Positions 22,201-37,116 of a stretch of 64,000 bases of DNA are shown piece by piece. The DNA comes from Linnemannia elongata (lineage: Eukaryota > Mortierellomycota > Mortierellomycetes > Mortierellales > Mortierellaceae), in assembly GCA_036320915.1 (NCBI GenBank), contig JAXBDG010000005.1, positions 2,843,857-2,907,856 on the forward strand, read 5' to 3'. The position numbers and the translations under genes were made by a program. How positions within the stretch are numbered: position 1 is the first letter of the stretch; every line of letters begins with the position of its first letter. The notes below the pieces were generated by a model. The model did no database searches and was not told the origin of the DNA. It saw only the letters and a program-made list of their open reading frames with translations.

Positions 22201-24089
22201 CTGTGTCCTTCAAGGTCCCTATGCGTAAGTTTCCAATTGCCCTGTAGCCACATGCTACTGGAAAGAATGAATTTTCTGAATGATTATTTGACCCTATTTC
22301 TCTCTCTCCTTGACTAAATTTCCCTGTTGTAGTGGCAAAGACGTCTACTGCCTGTTTTGAAACTCAGAGGGTCACCCATCATGAGCCCTTTGCCATCCTG
22401 GTGCATTCAGAATCCAGGACCCCAAATGTGCCCTATGGAGACCACTTTTCGACCGTGAATCAGATATGTATGACCTGGGAGTCTGAGGGCAAGACAAGGA
22501 TTAAGTGTTTTACAGAGGTCAAGTTCAAGCGGTCCATCATGTGGAGCAGTAAGGTCGAGGCCGGGTCTCTCGAAGGATCGGGCGGGTTCTACAAGGAGTT
22601 TATCCGTCAGTTTGAACAGCTTGTCGAGTCCCAACGAGAGCAGCTTCTTGCCTCTTACGAAGCCGGAAGGCTGACTTCCTCCCCCACCTCCTCCTTGATT
22701 TTCAGCCCTGTTGCCGATGACAGCGATTTTGCCCTGGGCACTAGAGCTTGCACGTCTACTTCGGACGAGACACGCCCGTCTTTACTCTCGCGACCACCTC
22801 TCTGTTCCACTCACGAAACTCCAAAAATCAGAGAGAGAACCCACAATCCTGTAGCCGTCCAAGAACCAACACAACCTGGACCACAAGAGATGAGCCGCGC
22901 TCGGTCTCTCCTCTCTCAGCAGTTTCTCCGTCACCCTCCGTCGTCAACTACGGCAGCCGGTTTGTCTCGTCACTCTCTAGACTCTGCACGTCCATCCATG
23001 TTGGGAGCATCTTCCTTTGTGCCCCAGAAAAGTCCCTTGAGCACACCAGTGCTGCCATTAGAGAAGAAGTCTGCTCTCACAGTCCTTCTCCAGTCTTTGA
23101 CGCCGCCTACCTACCCCGTCGTACCAATGGCACCTGAAGGAGAGGCCACAATCTCAGTGCCTGTATCAGTATCCACTGGCATCGGCTCTCCTATTTCGCC
23201 AGCTGCACCCCTTCCGCCTTCGTCCTCAAGTAGTCCTACATCATCCTGGATCGATCTTGTCCGGAGAAACATGTCCCTATTGGGTCGAGCTTCACCAACA
23301 ACTTCAAATTCACAGTACCATCGTGCCATGCCCTCCACAGGACAGAGTACTCTAGCAACATCCACATTTGGACACGAGAGTGCACGAGTTGTTGAGAAGA
23401 CTGGATCTCCTCGAGTCACTTTTGCCGTCTCCACCTTCCCATCCGCACCCTCGACTCCTGCGTCACCAAGGTCGTCTGAGTCTTTATTGTGTTTCCCTAA
23501 AGATCACTCGACTCCACGGCAAGGAAGGCGAGACCACGATCGTAACCACACTCGACAACATAGCTCATCACGAAGGCTCTCAAAAATCCTTCTTGGTTTC
23601 GTGATCCTGGGCCTTGCGGTCTCTGCACTCAACATCTGGTACCTCTTCAACGTCGTCTCATCCATGGTGGAGGTCGTTCAGCTGAAAGAAGATGTCTTTC
23701 AGCACCAGTTTCATCCTCTCCAAGCATCATACCACCGCAAGCGCCGCTCTTCTCACTCAAATCATCCTATATACCGGAGACGGGCCGGAAATCATGAACC
23801 CTGGAAACCCTCTTCGTCACTCGTACCCGGAAGAACTCAACAGCATTCTCGACGACTTTCTTCCTCTGGCAAAACAACAGCAACCGCTGCACCATCATTC
23901 ACTGCACCCAAAACGCCAACGATCCGCAGCAGCAATCCACAAAAGCACCTCTTCGACGAGACCCTTCTTGACCCACTGCAGACCCAAACTGCCATCCTTC
24001 GCACTGAGATTACAGAGCTTTTCGATCTTCTAGAATTAGCCCGCAAGGAGCTCCACCAGCCACATCACCAACACCACCATCGTTCATAG
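19218..24089 (+). CDS. GRAM-VASt sterol-transfer protein (LAM/Aster family, about 1417 aa), 4 exons
   Basis: A probable ER-anchored sterol transporter at membrane contact sites (yeast Lam/Ltc, animal GRAMD1). Exons: 19218-19223 (only ATG GCC), 19628-20054, 20161-22224 and 22333-24089. Donors are GTAAGC, GTAAGG and GTAAGT, and the phases agree. After a Thr-rich N terminus, the GRAM domain (about residues 290-420) reads LEREILWQGTLYVAATHVCF, YGKHFGKTVKVIIDYRDLI, and later LMSREQAFADI. The VASt domain (about 741-938) reads VVPLPVDLCFEILFSGAGAG, DILITPWQ, LEYSVSFKVPM then LAKTSTACFETQ, and FKRSIMWSSKVEAGS. A single C-terminal TM helix (LLGFVILGLAVSALNIWYLF, about 1248-1275) is the expected ER anchor. 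A His-rich tail ends the protein. The 6-nt first coding exon is unusual but is the only in-frame ATG consistent with the splice signals. It converges with the DBP2-like gene. Confidence 0.85.
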
Positions 24090-24325
24090 ATAGAAATACT
24101 TTCTATTGCTGCTTCTACCTACACCCCATGTATCAATATTAATGCCAATGTGTTATTATAACTTCAATGGAAGCTTTTATTGTTGTCATGCAAAAGGAAT
24201 TGATGGTGCGAAAAAAAAAGGTAGAGCTGAGAAAAAGTACGTGAGAAAGACGGACATAACAGCGTTACAACCTGAAACTGGTTGCAAACACTCATTCATG
24301 TCATCGGAGAGTGAGACCAGGCAAC

Positions 24326-27437
<3,112 letters not shown>

Positions 27438-28377
27438 TCTTTTTTTCTTGTTTGTTTTGTCTTTGTTCTTGTTGTGAGAGGGATGTGTATGTGTGTGTGT
27501 GTGCGGTGTGCACAGGAAGGGTGATGGTCAAGAAAGGATGGAGAGAGAAAGTAGGAAGAGGGAAGAAGAACAAAAGGGAACAAAAGAAAAAGAGAGAAAG
27601 GAAGAAGGGAGTAAGAAAACAGATAGGAGAGGAGAGGGTACCAAGAACAAAGGCAACAAATTGCTCTGAAATAAAAAAAAGAACAACAAAAAAAAAAAAA
27701 AAAAAAAAAAAGACGACGTCACCTCTTCGTGGAACACGTACACGTTGTACGTACAATTAGAGTTTTGATGGCCCCTTTCTCTCTCTCTCTCCTTTGATAC
27801 TCCTGCTGGTCCAGCTCCTGGCCCCTGTTTGACGGATAGAGATTTGATTTGAATTGATGTGATTTGATATGATATTTTTAAAGTGATGTGAGTGTAATTT
27901 TTTTAAACAAATGAAGTGGTTTGTCATGTAAGTAGTGTGAGTAAAGAGAACGAACACAAGCTCCTCGCTTATCCAACAAAAAAACAATAATGATGAACTG
28001 TTGCGATTGCCCTACCTGCTTCTGTGTGTTGTGTCCTGACACAGTCCTCTGTCCCTGTGTCCTGTGCCTATATTGATTGACCACTGTGTGTGTGTGGGAG
28101 TGTGTCTCTCTCCTCCTCCTCCTCCCTTTCAGGAACCCTTCTCTTCTTTCTTCTTTCCTTTTTTTTTATTCTTCTTCACTATCCCCTTCTCCCCTTTCAT
28201 CACCTTCAGCCCCTCTCTGCCTCGCCTGTCTTTCGCAATCTACGTCTTTTCCTCCTGCCTCTCCCACTTCATCCCTACTTTCTTCCGCCCATCCTTCCAC
28301 CCTCTGTACTCGCTCCCTGGCAACCTTCTCCTTTTGCTATTATTATTCGCTGTGCAGAGTGCCTCTGCCTGTCCACG
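27438..28377. promoter_or_regulatory. Divergent upstream region of DBP2-like and MAK-like genes
   Basis: About 0.94 kb between two divergent start codons. It contains a poly(A) tract (about 27687-27710), a purine-rich stretch next to the helicase gene and CT-rich tracts next to the kinase gene. This pyrimidine-rich-in-sense pattern is seen upstream of several genes here. No specific factor site is identifiable. Confidence 0.5.
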
Positions 28378-28861
28378 ATGGCCGATGTCGCCCACGGCCA
28401 GAGACATTCGTCCAAAAAGTCATTCTTCTTCCTCCCCTCTGCCCTTCCGACCCCCCTTACACCGACCTCCCCTCCATCACCCATCACTAAGGCCTCAAAG
28501 TTCATGTCGTCTTCATATCCAGGGCCTGGGCCAAACCTAGACAACCTGCGCGAAGCACAGGGTCACAGCACCCCACCCCAAACCACCATTCCCTCCTTCC
28601 CTCTTTCACGCTCCCCTGCCTCGACCGACCGACTCGTCACCCCACAACATGAACCACAATCCTCGTATACCTTGGCTGCCTCTGCCATCTCCCCGAACGA
28701 CAACCATTCCAGCCTCCAAAGTCTCGCAACATCACGTTCGATGGATCACTTTGTCGTCCTACAGGAACTTGGCAAAGGTTCCTTTGGCTCTGTTTTCAAA
28801 GCCCAGCATAAGGTCTCCGGCGAAACGGTATGCTGAAACCCTACCCCACACGCACACACGC

Positions 28862-28892
<31 letters not shown>

Positions 28893-30643
28893 AACACCTT
28901 CTGCCGCAGTGCACTGTCCACCATTATTGAGAACTATGCTCACGCGACTTTACTCACCCTCCATCCATCCTTTGCTCTCCTAATGATAACCATAGGTTGC
29001 GATCAAAAAGATGAAGAAAAAGTTCACCTCACAAGGCGAGTGTCGCTCGCTCCAAGAAGTCAAAGTGAGTTGGTTTCTTTTTTTCCCAACAACCTTATGC
29101 ATCGGACGATAGTATCTCTTGTGCTCTCACAGATTATTAATTACACTCACGATCATTCCCACCTCACCCTAGGCTCTGGAGGCACTTCGTGCAGGCCCGA
29201 ATATTGTCCGACTCCACCAATTCTTCCTTGAAAAGAAGGAACTCTGCATGGTCTTCGAGCTTATGGATGGAAACCTCTATCAACTGATCAAGGACAGAAA
29301 CGGAATACGGCTAGAGGAGACAACGACCAGGAGCATGGTGTGCGTTGTCCTTTTTTTTGTTGTCTCTATTGTTTTCGAGTACCTGACTGAGTGCCGCGTT
29401 CATTCAATCCGAAGTCTCAATTCAGGAAGGCTGACCGTGCTTTCTGGACTCTTCTTCACAATGACAGATTCCAGATACTCCGAGGATTGCAACACATGCA
29501 TGCCAAAGGTATCATGCATCGCGACATGAAGCCAGAAAACCTTTTGGTGACAGGAGACTGTGTTAAGATTGCCGACTTTGGCCTGGCGCGTGAACTCAAG
29601 AGTCGGCCACCATACACAACTTATGTCAGCACACGATGGTGAGTTACCAATATCTCATAACCTACCATTGTTATAAATCGTGAGATTGACGAAGACATTG
29701 ATCTGTCTGTTAACTTTCCTCCTTTATCCATACAACCTTAGGTATCGAGCTCCAGAAGTTCTTTTGAAGTCCTCAGCCTATACCTATGCAGTGGATCTAT
29801 GGGCGGCAGGAACAATTGCAGCCGAACTCATCAGTTTAAAACCGCTCTTCCCTGGAAGCAGCGACGTCGATCAAATCAATCGGATCGGCAATGCACTTGG
29901 GAGCCCAACACAAGTGGCTCATGAGGGACAGGCGATCGGTACCACGATAACCATTGGAAGCGGTGGCGAATGGAAGGAAGGCGTACAGCTTGCTGCAAAA
30001 ATGGGCGTGTCATTTCCACAAGTACGTAGATTTAGCAAGCAAGCACTGCTTTCTCAACGTGCCGACGATATCAAGAGCACTCGCTGACATTTTGCACCAT
30101 TATGAATAGGTTCACACTCGATCATTGCAGGATGTATTACAGCCAACATCAAAGGCATCTATCGATCTGATTGGTGGACTCTTGAAGTACGACCCCAAAT
30201 CTCGGACGACAGCATACCAGGCTCTTTTATGTCCTTGGTTCGAAGACATTCCAGAGGTCGACGAAGTGCGGTTATTGGTGGATGTTCAACACTCGCCCGA
30301 CAAACGACGGAGTATGTTTTCAGGATTGCGATCAACCTCCTTCAAGAAAGAGTCCAGGGAAGGAAAAGATATCAAAGAAGGAAAAGATGGTAAGGATGCC
30401 AAGGATGGTAAGGATGGTAAGGATGGCAAGGATGGCAAGGATGCAAAGGCAAGGAAACGTGGACTTTCAGTTACCCTGCCCAGTCCGAATAATATCGCCA
30501 AGCCCTCCTTGGCAATGGTTCTCAAAACCGACAGTGCTGTTGAAGGAATCCGACTCTCTACCCAGGCAGTGCATCTCCATTCCGGGTTCGACCTCCCTGA
30601 GATTTCACCAACGTCACCCTTTTGGAATGACACTCACACCTAA
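28378..30643 (+). CDS. MAK/RCK-family serine/threonine kinase (556 aa), 6 exons
   Basis: A CMGC protein kinase of the MAK/ICK/MOK (Ime2-like) group. Exons: 28378-28827, 28996-29064, 29173-29339, 29468-29638, 29742-30021 and 30110-30643. All phases agree. After a Ser/Pro-rich N terminus of about 120 residues, the kinase domain shows [13 protein letters not shown] (P-loop), [34 protein letters not shown] (catalytic loop), IADFGLARE, and the activation-loop [16 protein letters not shown] with the family T-x-Y. ALLCPWFE ends the domain. The tail has a tandem Gly-Lys-Asp repeat ([18 protein letters not shown], around 30375-30445). Intron 1 contains a (TA)n repeat (about 28866-28890). The exon 3 donor is taken as ATGGT|GTGCGT because it keeps the frame into [14 protein letters not shown]. 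In fungi this group includes meiotic regulators; the role here is unknown. Confidence 0.88.
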
Positions 30644-30989
30644 GTGAGCATCACATCACCACAAATATTTAAATAAACCTTGTACAATAGTGTATTAGAA
30701 GACGAAGAACATCCGCCAGCGTGAAGTTGACAATGATAAGTGTCCACCCTGCTCCTTCTCTCTCTTCTTTCACTCTCTCTCTCTCTCTCTTTCCCATCGT
30801 TCACACTAACCTCTGTCCAGCGTATTGGTCACAATCGACTTCCTGTCCCCTCTCCTAAAACCCTTTTACTCTCAGCCCATCTCTCTATCGCCTTCCTCCC
30901 ATTCTTCCCCTTTCCCTGTCCCTCTTACTTTCCCTTTCTTCGTCCCTACTGACGAATGCACCCCTTTTTCTTAAATTTTATACGCAGCG

Positions 30990-31240
30990 AAGAGAACACC
31001 TCTACAAAGACTATTGTCGCCCTTGGCCAGAGAGTCTTCTCCAAAAAAGTCATTCTTTTCCTTGCCCAAGGCCACCGGCCCCTGTCGCACCTCGCCTTCT
31101 ATCCCCGTCACCAAAGCCACACCGTGTATGGCCTTGTCATATGCCAGGTATTGTACAAACTTAAGCATCCTTCCCTACCTCGGATAACCGACTCGCCACA
31201 TTGCAGCATGAACCATAGCCCTCCTATTCGGACTTAAAGT
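30990..31240 (+). pseudogene. Decayed partial duplicate of the MAK-like kinase first exon
   Basis: About 250 bp align with the start of the kinase gene (28378-28665). GTCGCCCttGGCCAGAGA matches the ADVAHGQRH codons. It is followed by a near-identical tccaaaaaagtcattctt and later by a copy of the cgactcgtcac...catgaacca segment. The start codon is lost (gatggcc has become tattgtc), small indels break the frame, and no kinase-domain sequence follows. Pyrimidine-rich DNA upstream (30740-30950) also resembles the kinase 5' region. This is best read as an old tandem partial duplication at the edge of the repeat-rich region. Confidence 0.7.
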
Positions 31241-32344
31241 TTGATAGGACCATCGTCCGCAGCATTGTATAACAAGGAGTCTCACCCCTCTACATCTGAT
31301 AAAGCGTCGTGGCCACTTGACACTTTTTTTTTTTGTTACAGCCTCCTCCTCATACCTACCTCAACTCTCCTGTTGGTGACCTGTCAAGGGAGGTTTGTCA
31401 CGTATTCTGTTTCAAACTCTTCCCTCCCTTTCCTTTGATACACTCAGTCAGTGTGAAGGAAGGGCAAACAGGATAGAGGAGGATGGTTGGAAGTGGACCT
31501 GAACACCCCAAAGGAAAACCTTGCTAATGTTACCGAGTTTGTTGAATCTGCTCATGATCATGGTTCAGATTCAGACTCATTCACATAAAATTCACAAGCC
31601 AGTCAAAGTGAGAGGGTTCAAGACGTCTCCAGTTTAACAAACGATCTTGTTGACCATTCGTCACACCACGCTCCCCCTTTACTCGCCACATTCCACTTCT
31701 CTACCCACGCAATTTTATTCTTCCCTCACTCCACCTCGGCGTTTCCAGAGATCTCTTCTCCATACTCCTTCCCGTCGACATGTCCCTCTTCTCCACCCAC
31801 CTTTTTGGCACTCTTCTCCTACTCAGACGCAGTGCAGAACATACCCTTGTATAAGCACAAATATGTTAGCGCCTGTTTATCGCCGACCTTCCTTCTTGCG
31901 TACGTGCTACCTTGATCTCTTCTTTGTCATCCTTTCCCCTTCTTCTTCACTCCACCTTTGGCATCGATACTTCTATATCCCTCATGTCCGCTGTGGGTTG
32001 CCCAAGTGTTTGTTTCCTACCTTTGTACAAGCATCCTAGAAAGCGTTGGCAAATCCACTGTACGCCTTCGGCAGTCAAAACCGGTGCTGTATGACTACAA
32101 CCTTCCTGAGGATTGGAGCACGGCTGTATCCGAATGTGGTGACAATGATGTCGACAACCTCAACAACGACGAGAACTGGCTCAGTATATGCTCGAAACCG
32201 GCGGGCTGACAGACAGAGAGCTCGGTAGGATTGATAGCAGGACGTGCAGCGGTTAGGCGAACCCGATACGAAGGTCACCTTCGTAGCAAACACGCGACAT
32301 CGGAAGTGGACCCGTGTCTTTGCCCTCTCTGTGACCAGTCCTTT
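31241..32344. other. Transition region, no gene recognised
   Basis: About 1.1 kb without a convincing gene. A short plus-strand open stretch near 32010-32209 (SVGKSTVRLRQSKPVLYDYN and an acidic Asn/Asp-rich continuation) looks like a protein fragment but has no recognisable family or start. It may be a captured or decayed exon. Confidence 0.4.
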
Positions 32345-32966
32345 GTACACACGCCATTTGTCCAGATCCTGTACAACGATTTTTCAGCGCGCACCTTTAA
32401 GCCACACTTTATAATTCTCTGAGACCAGCTGCCATAATGGCATAGGCTGTACCAGGCTCCAGAATTTGGTCGGCTGCAGTATACAGCGACGTACCGACAG
32501 CTTTCAGATGCAAAATATTTGTTTCTACTTCATCACCTTCACATTCGAAGATTTATGCCAGCGGGGCAGTATTGTTGGTATGAACAGGTTTTGACCAAAC
32601 AATAGAGATATTGTCGACTTCCACAATTCTCACATTGCAAAATTTACGAATACCACCATTACGAGATGCATCTCTAGAAGGAAACATTCTTTTTTGTGAA
32701 CCAGCAACTAATGTAATCTCTTCCTCATCTACTTTTCCTTCCATATAGTATATAGGTCTATCGTTAACGCTGGAAGACGGCTGGTTTAACCTCGTTCCAC
32801 ATGTATCCGTATTTCTTGGAGGTAAGGAAATTCCACTAATGGCAGTGTGCAAACACTGCTTCCTTTGCAGTCACCATCGATGTAATGCATTTTGAACGTT
32901 TCTGCCGCTATTTTTCAAAGGAACATTTAAATGTTCAGCACTCTTTCAAGAGTTTTGTCTTATCCA
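32345..32966 (-). pseudogene. Rep-like gene remnant, 3' half (old element E)
   Basis: A decayed copy of the C-terminal half of the 563-565-aa Rep-like protein found in elements A-D. Reading on the minus strand from 32966 it matches DARxLLxxC, then TSMV...VFAHCH*WNF, TSKKYGYMW, NDRPIYYMEGKV, MFPSRD, ILEPGTAYAIMAAGL and RAEKSLYRIW, in the same order as the intact genes. It contains several in-frame stops and frameshifts. Its other half lies at 43295-44130; the Helitron-like array at 32967-43294 separates the two. The last about 30 codons and any inverted repeat are not recognisable. Confidence 0.85.
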
Positions 32967-34615
32967 CTAGCTAGTGCCCGCGGCTTCGCTCGCGGAGGGA
33001 GGTGAAAAAAACTAAAAGGGGGGAGCATTGAAGGTGTCCATTTGCCCGACACAATAGTTGGATAGCTGAAGGACTCTGTATTGCCACAATCTGTGTGGCT
33101 GGTACAACTTTGCATTGGGATGGCTATAAACAAATGTTACTTTATTTTCTCTGATTTCGATCCCTTTCAGGCACCACATACACGCTGTGTGCCCTGATCT
33201 TTGCTTTGACCTTTCTATGTCTGTGCTGCATGTCTTTGTTCTCTAGGCTTATATGAATAATAAGAGGGATTTTTTTTTTGGACTTTCCCTTCTTACCTTG
33301 GCTCTTATCCCTCTTCTCTCCTTCCCTCACCCTGTTATTTCTTCGCCTTCTGTTCAGTTCCCCCTCGCCAAAGAAAAGCAAGCGAATACTCTTGGAGCGC
33401 AAGACGGAAAATACACTCGAGCTAAACAATGGCTGATTAATTGATCAGTGGTTGTTGATAGTGCTGTTGTTTTCCTGTACAGTAGCAACGGAGACGACTT
33501 GTGGCCATTGGCGATTGTTTCCCCGACACTTGGAGCATCTGATAAGGCGAGGAGAAAAGGAGAATGAAGAGGGAGAGGTGGCATTGGGCTTGGTGGTGGT
33601 GGTGATAGTGCGCTTGGTGGAAAGCGAGGCAGGAGAGGAGGAATAGCAGGGGTAGGCCGCGATGTGATAGTATCTTAAGCTATATGCTCTGCCTTCACCT
33701 TCACCACCTTGCTCCAACCGGTACTATTAAGTTCATCCGCCTGTGGGGAGGCTCTAGCCTCACTTGTACCACTACTATTAGCTTGGTCATCAAGAAAGAC
33801 AGGTAGAGGAGAAAGGAATGGCAGTGGTGACAGAGATGGCATTGGATTTGTTGGCGGTAATATGCCTGGCAGAGGGAGAAGAGGATCTGACCGACTTAGC
33901 CGCAACCTTTTTGAGTTATTCGCCTTGGTTTGTTTGTACCCAGCAAAGTTCGCAAGAGGAGTGACATCGACATTGGCGGCGGCGGCGGGGAAGGTAGATC
34001 TAAGGGGGACACGGCGAGTGCGAGTGGGAGGCATGTTGGCAACAGGTATGAGGTATGATCGGAATGTTGCAGAGGAAGAAAAATATGAGAGAAGAGACAG
34101 GAAGTGTGAAATAAACAGCTGGGAAAAGGATAGTGACAAAGTAGGTTCCGGTCTTTATTGATCCCTATGAGAATATATAGGAGGCCGACGACGACGATTA
34201 GTGCCCTTAATAATAATGAAGAATAAGGAAAAGAGAATGGACAGAAACTAATATGCAACATGGGAAAGAAAGAGTAGGGAAGAGAAGAGAGAAAGGCGCC
34301 CTATTTTTATTTTTTTGATTTGATTGTTTGAAAAGGATGCTCTTCATCACTTCATGATCATAGGTGCTCCTTGTCATCATAGATGCACTTCATCATATAG
34401 TCATTATTCATAGTCGTATGAACAACAAACCATTAGTTGAGCCTACCACGACTTGTGGCTGTAAAATAACGGACACCACGGACGAGGTAGGTTTTTTTGG
34501 AACGTCAAAGTTTAAATCCGAAAAAGGAAGAAACGGACAGGTAGGTAGTTACCGTGACTGCGAACTAACTCTAAATCGTAAATCAGGTGACCTGCAACGA
34601 TTTTGTTATATTGGA
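32967..34615 (-). mobile_element. Helitron-like copy 1 (1.65 kb)
   Basis: The last unit of the array on the minus strand. It starts TCCAATATAAC directly after the CTAG of copy 2 and ends with the GC hairpin and CTAG at 32967. It carries a frame (34034-33675) starting MPPTRTRRVPLRSTF that is shared with copy 2, followed by a CSKCRGNN segment in another frame. No transposase is present. Confidence 0.8.
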
Positions 34616-36248
34616 CTAGCTTAGTGCCCGCGGCTTCGCTCGCGGAGGGAGATGAAAAATAAAGGAGAGAAGAACAGAAGGTCTTCATTGTCTCAACACA
34701 GTACTTGGATAACTGAGGAAGGACTTTGAATCGCCACAATCTGCTTAGGGTTCAACTTGAGTTAGTGGCTATAAACTAATATACCTCATTTGCAAAGGGT
34801 GCCGATTGAACCCCTATAGAACTTTCCGTGTTAGCAACTTTGTCTTTTTCAGCTTTTGATGCCCCTTTCTAAGCACGGCACACATCGTCTGCCTTGATCG
34901 TTGCTTTGTACTTTCTAAGCCTGTGCTGCATGCCTACGTTCTTTAGGCGCATATGAATAAGAGGGATATTTTTTGGGCTTTTCCTTCTTACATTGGCTCT
35001 TATCCATCTTTTTTCCTTCCCTCACTTTATTATTTCTTTTCCTTCCCTTCAGCTCCTCTTCGGTTCCTCTTCAGATATCTCTTTCTTCGTCCTTTTCTTT
35101 TCTACCCCTTCTACACCCTTCTATACCATTTTAACCGTTTCCATTCTATCTGCTCTGCGTCAATGTTGTGAAAGTTGGCCCCATCATTCATGGCGTAGTA
35201 GTAGTTAGAGAGCGGATTGGTTGAGCTGCAAAGAAGCGTTGATCCGTGCAATTGTGGCATGCTTTGCCCTTGCGGTTTGATATTGCCGTTTTTTTTTCCT
35301 TTGTAGTAGGGACAGAGATGACCTTTCCCGCGTCACAGAAAGAAGAGGAAGAGGTGACGGTCTGTTTGTGACAGAGCGGAAGAGAATGTGGCTTTCCGAG
35401 TAGACCATTGACTTATCGAGTTGGAGGTGTTGGATTGCCATAATTTTGCAGATAAAAGGCATATGGCCGCCATCAGCTCCCATGATCTCGCCGCCGTGTC
35501 CGCTCTACAGCATCGTTGGCAGCATCCCAAAGCGCGCCCAGGGGTAGTTGTTTGATAGCACGCCGTTTTTTACACGGGTGGTGCACAACATGGCTCTAGC
35601 ACGCCATTTTTTACTTTTTTTATTTTTTATTTTTTGCACCGCAATTCTGTCAACTTTAATGCTAACAGCTACTGATGGGCGGAAGAAGAGAGAGATGGAC
35701 GCATATTCGAGTGATATGTTGTTTTGAAGAAGGGGGAAGGGGTTACAAAGGTAGATATAAAAGAAAGAGTGACCGCACAATGGATAAGAACAACTACAGG
35801 TAGGAGGGACGGCCTTTTTTTTATGTATCCACAGGTGAGAGATGAACTAATAAAAGAGACTTGAAAGGAAGATGATTTTGAGTTACATTGATACTTTTTC
35901 CACTCTTCTCCAATCCTTTTTTTTTAGTTTTTGGTTTTTTTGTTCTTTTTCCTGCTGATAGCCAGTTTGATACCATGCTGTCATACGGTGTGGTAATTCG
36001 ACATCTATGCTACCGTAATGAGGAATATTTGTTACTTATGTGCTTTACTTTGACATCACGTTCAATGCAGTTATAGTACGGGGAAGTGGTAGAGAACACA
36101 ATGCAATAGACCAAAGAAAGCAAGGGAATATTCTTGAAGCGCAAAGACGGAAGATACGCTCGAGCTAAATAACGGTTGATTAATTGATCAGTGATTGTTG
36201 ATAGCGCTGTTGATTTCCTTTACAGTAGCAATGAAGACGACCTTTTGG

Positions 36249-36779
36249 TCAATGGCGATAGTTTCCCCGACACTTGGAGCACTTGGTAAGGGGAGGAGAA
36301 AAGGAGGATAAAGAGGGAAAGTTGGCATTGGGTTTGGTGATGGTGGAAATAGCGCGCTTGGTGAAAGCGAGGCAGAAGAGGCGGGAATGGCAGGGGTAGG
36401 CCGCGATTTGATAGTATCTCAAGTTATTATGATTTGCCTCCACCTTCACCACCTTGGCCCCATCGGTACTATCAATTGCATCCGCCTGTGTGCAGGGTCT
36501 AGCCTCACTTGTACCATTACTATTAGCTTGGTCATCAGGAAAGAGAGGCAGAGGAGAAAGGAATGGCATTGGTGACAGTGATGGTATTGGATTTGCTGGC
36601 GGTAGTATACCTGGTAGAGGGAGGAGAGGGCATGACCGACTTGGTCGGTCGCGACCTGTTGAGTTATTTGCCTTGGTTTGTTTGTATCTGGCAAAGTTCG
36701 TAAGAGGAAAGATATCGACATTGGCGGCGGCGGTGAAGGTGGATCTAAGAGGGACACGGCGAGTGCGAGTGGGAGGCAT
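36249..36779 (-). CDS. Conserved ORF of the Helitron-like units (176 aa), unidentified
   Basis: A minus-strand open frame starting MPPTRTRRVPLRSTF. It has a Pro/Leu/Ser-rich middle and ends near CSKCRGNYRH. The same protein is recognisable in copy 1 (34034-33445) with frameshifts, so the frame was conserved when the copies were made. The Cys pair followed by further Cys downstream (CSKC...LHCYC in the DNA past the stop) hints at a zinc-binding tail. The function is unknown. It could be a captured host gene fragment. Confidence 0.4.
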   Translation of the reverse strand: MPPTRTRRVPLRSTFTAAANVDIFPLTNFARYKQTKANNSTGRDRPSRSCPLLPLPGILPPANPIPSLSPMPFLSPLPLFPDDQANSNGTSEARPCTQADAIDSTDGAKVVKVEANHNNLRYYQIAAYPCHSRLFCLAFTKRAISTITKPNANFPSLSSFSPPLTKCSKCRGNYRH

Positions 36780-36863
36780 ATTGGGGATAGATTGGATGTG
36801 GTCGAAGTGTGTGGGAGATGAAGGATTAATGTGAGAGAGTGGAGGGAGTATGATGTGACCAAC

Positions 36864-37107
36864 TGTAAGGCGGCTCGAGGCTTGACTTGACTTGTTACGA
36901 CTTGGTTTATTCTAGATTTGAGTTATGAACTGCCCTTACTAGACTACGGACGTGGTGGTTATTTATATCATTGTTAATGATCGTTGTCTCTGGATACTTC
37001 CAGGTCTTGATTAGTCAGCAAGGTCACTTGGTCACTTGGTGGCGCTAGAAGTATCTAGAAGTTGGTGGCGTTGGTCATGTGTTAGTTATCAGAGTGAAAC
37101 TCTGACA
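36864..37107 (-). repeat. 3' LTR of the Gypsy element
   Basis: 244 bp, identical by eye to 41748-41991. On the element's strand it begins TGTCAGAG and ends CCTTACA. The polypurine tract lies immediately upstream (plus-strand ctccccctt at 37108-37116). Confidence 0.97.
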
Positions 37108-37116
37108 CTCCCCCTT

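Noticed and set aside
31647..32039. 130-codon plus-strand frame
   Set aside because: Pyrimidine-rich composition, no domain, no recognisable relatives, and no splice context linking it to neighbours.
32971..32998. GC-rich hairpin considered as a transcription terminator
   Set aside because: It recurs at three unit boundaries next to CTAG and fits the 3' end of Helitrons much better; no T-run or gene end is associated.
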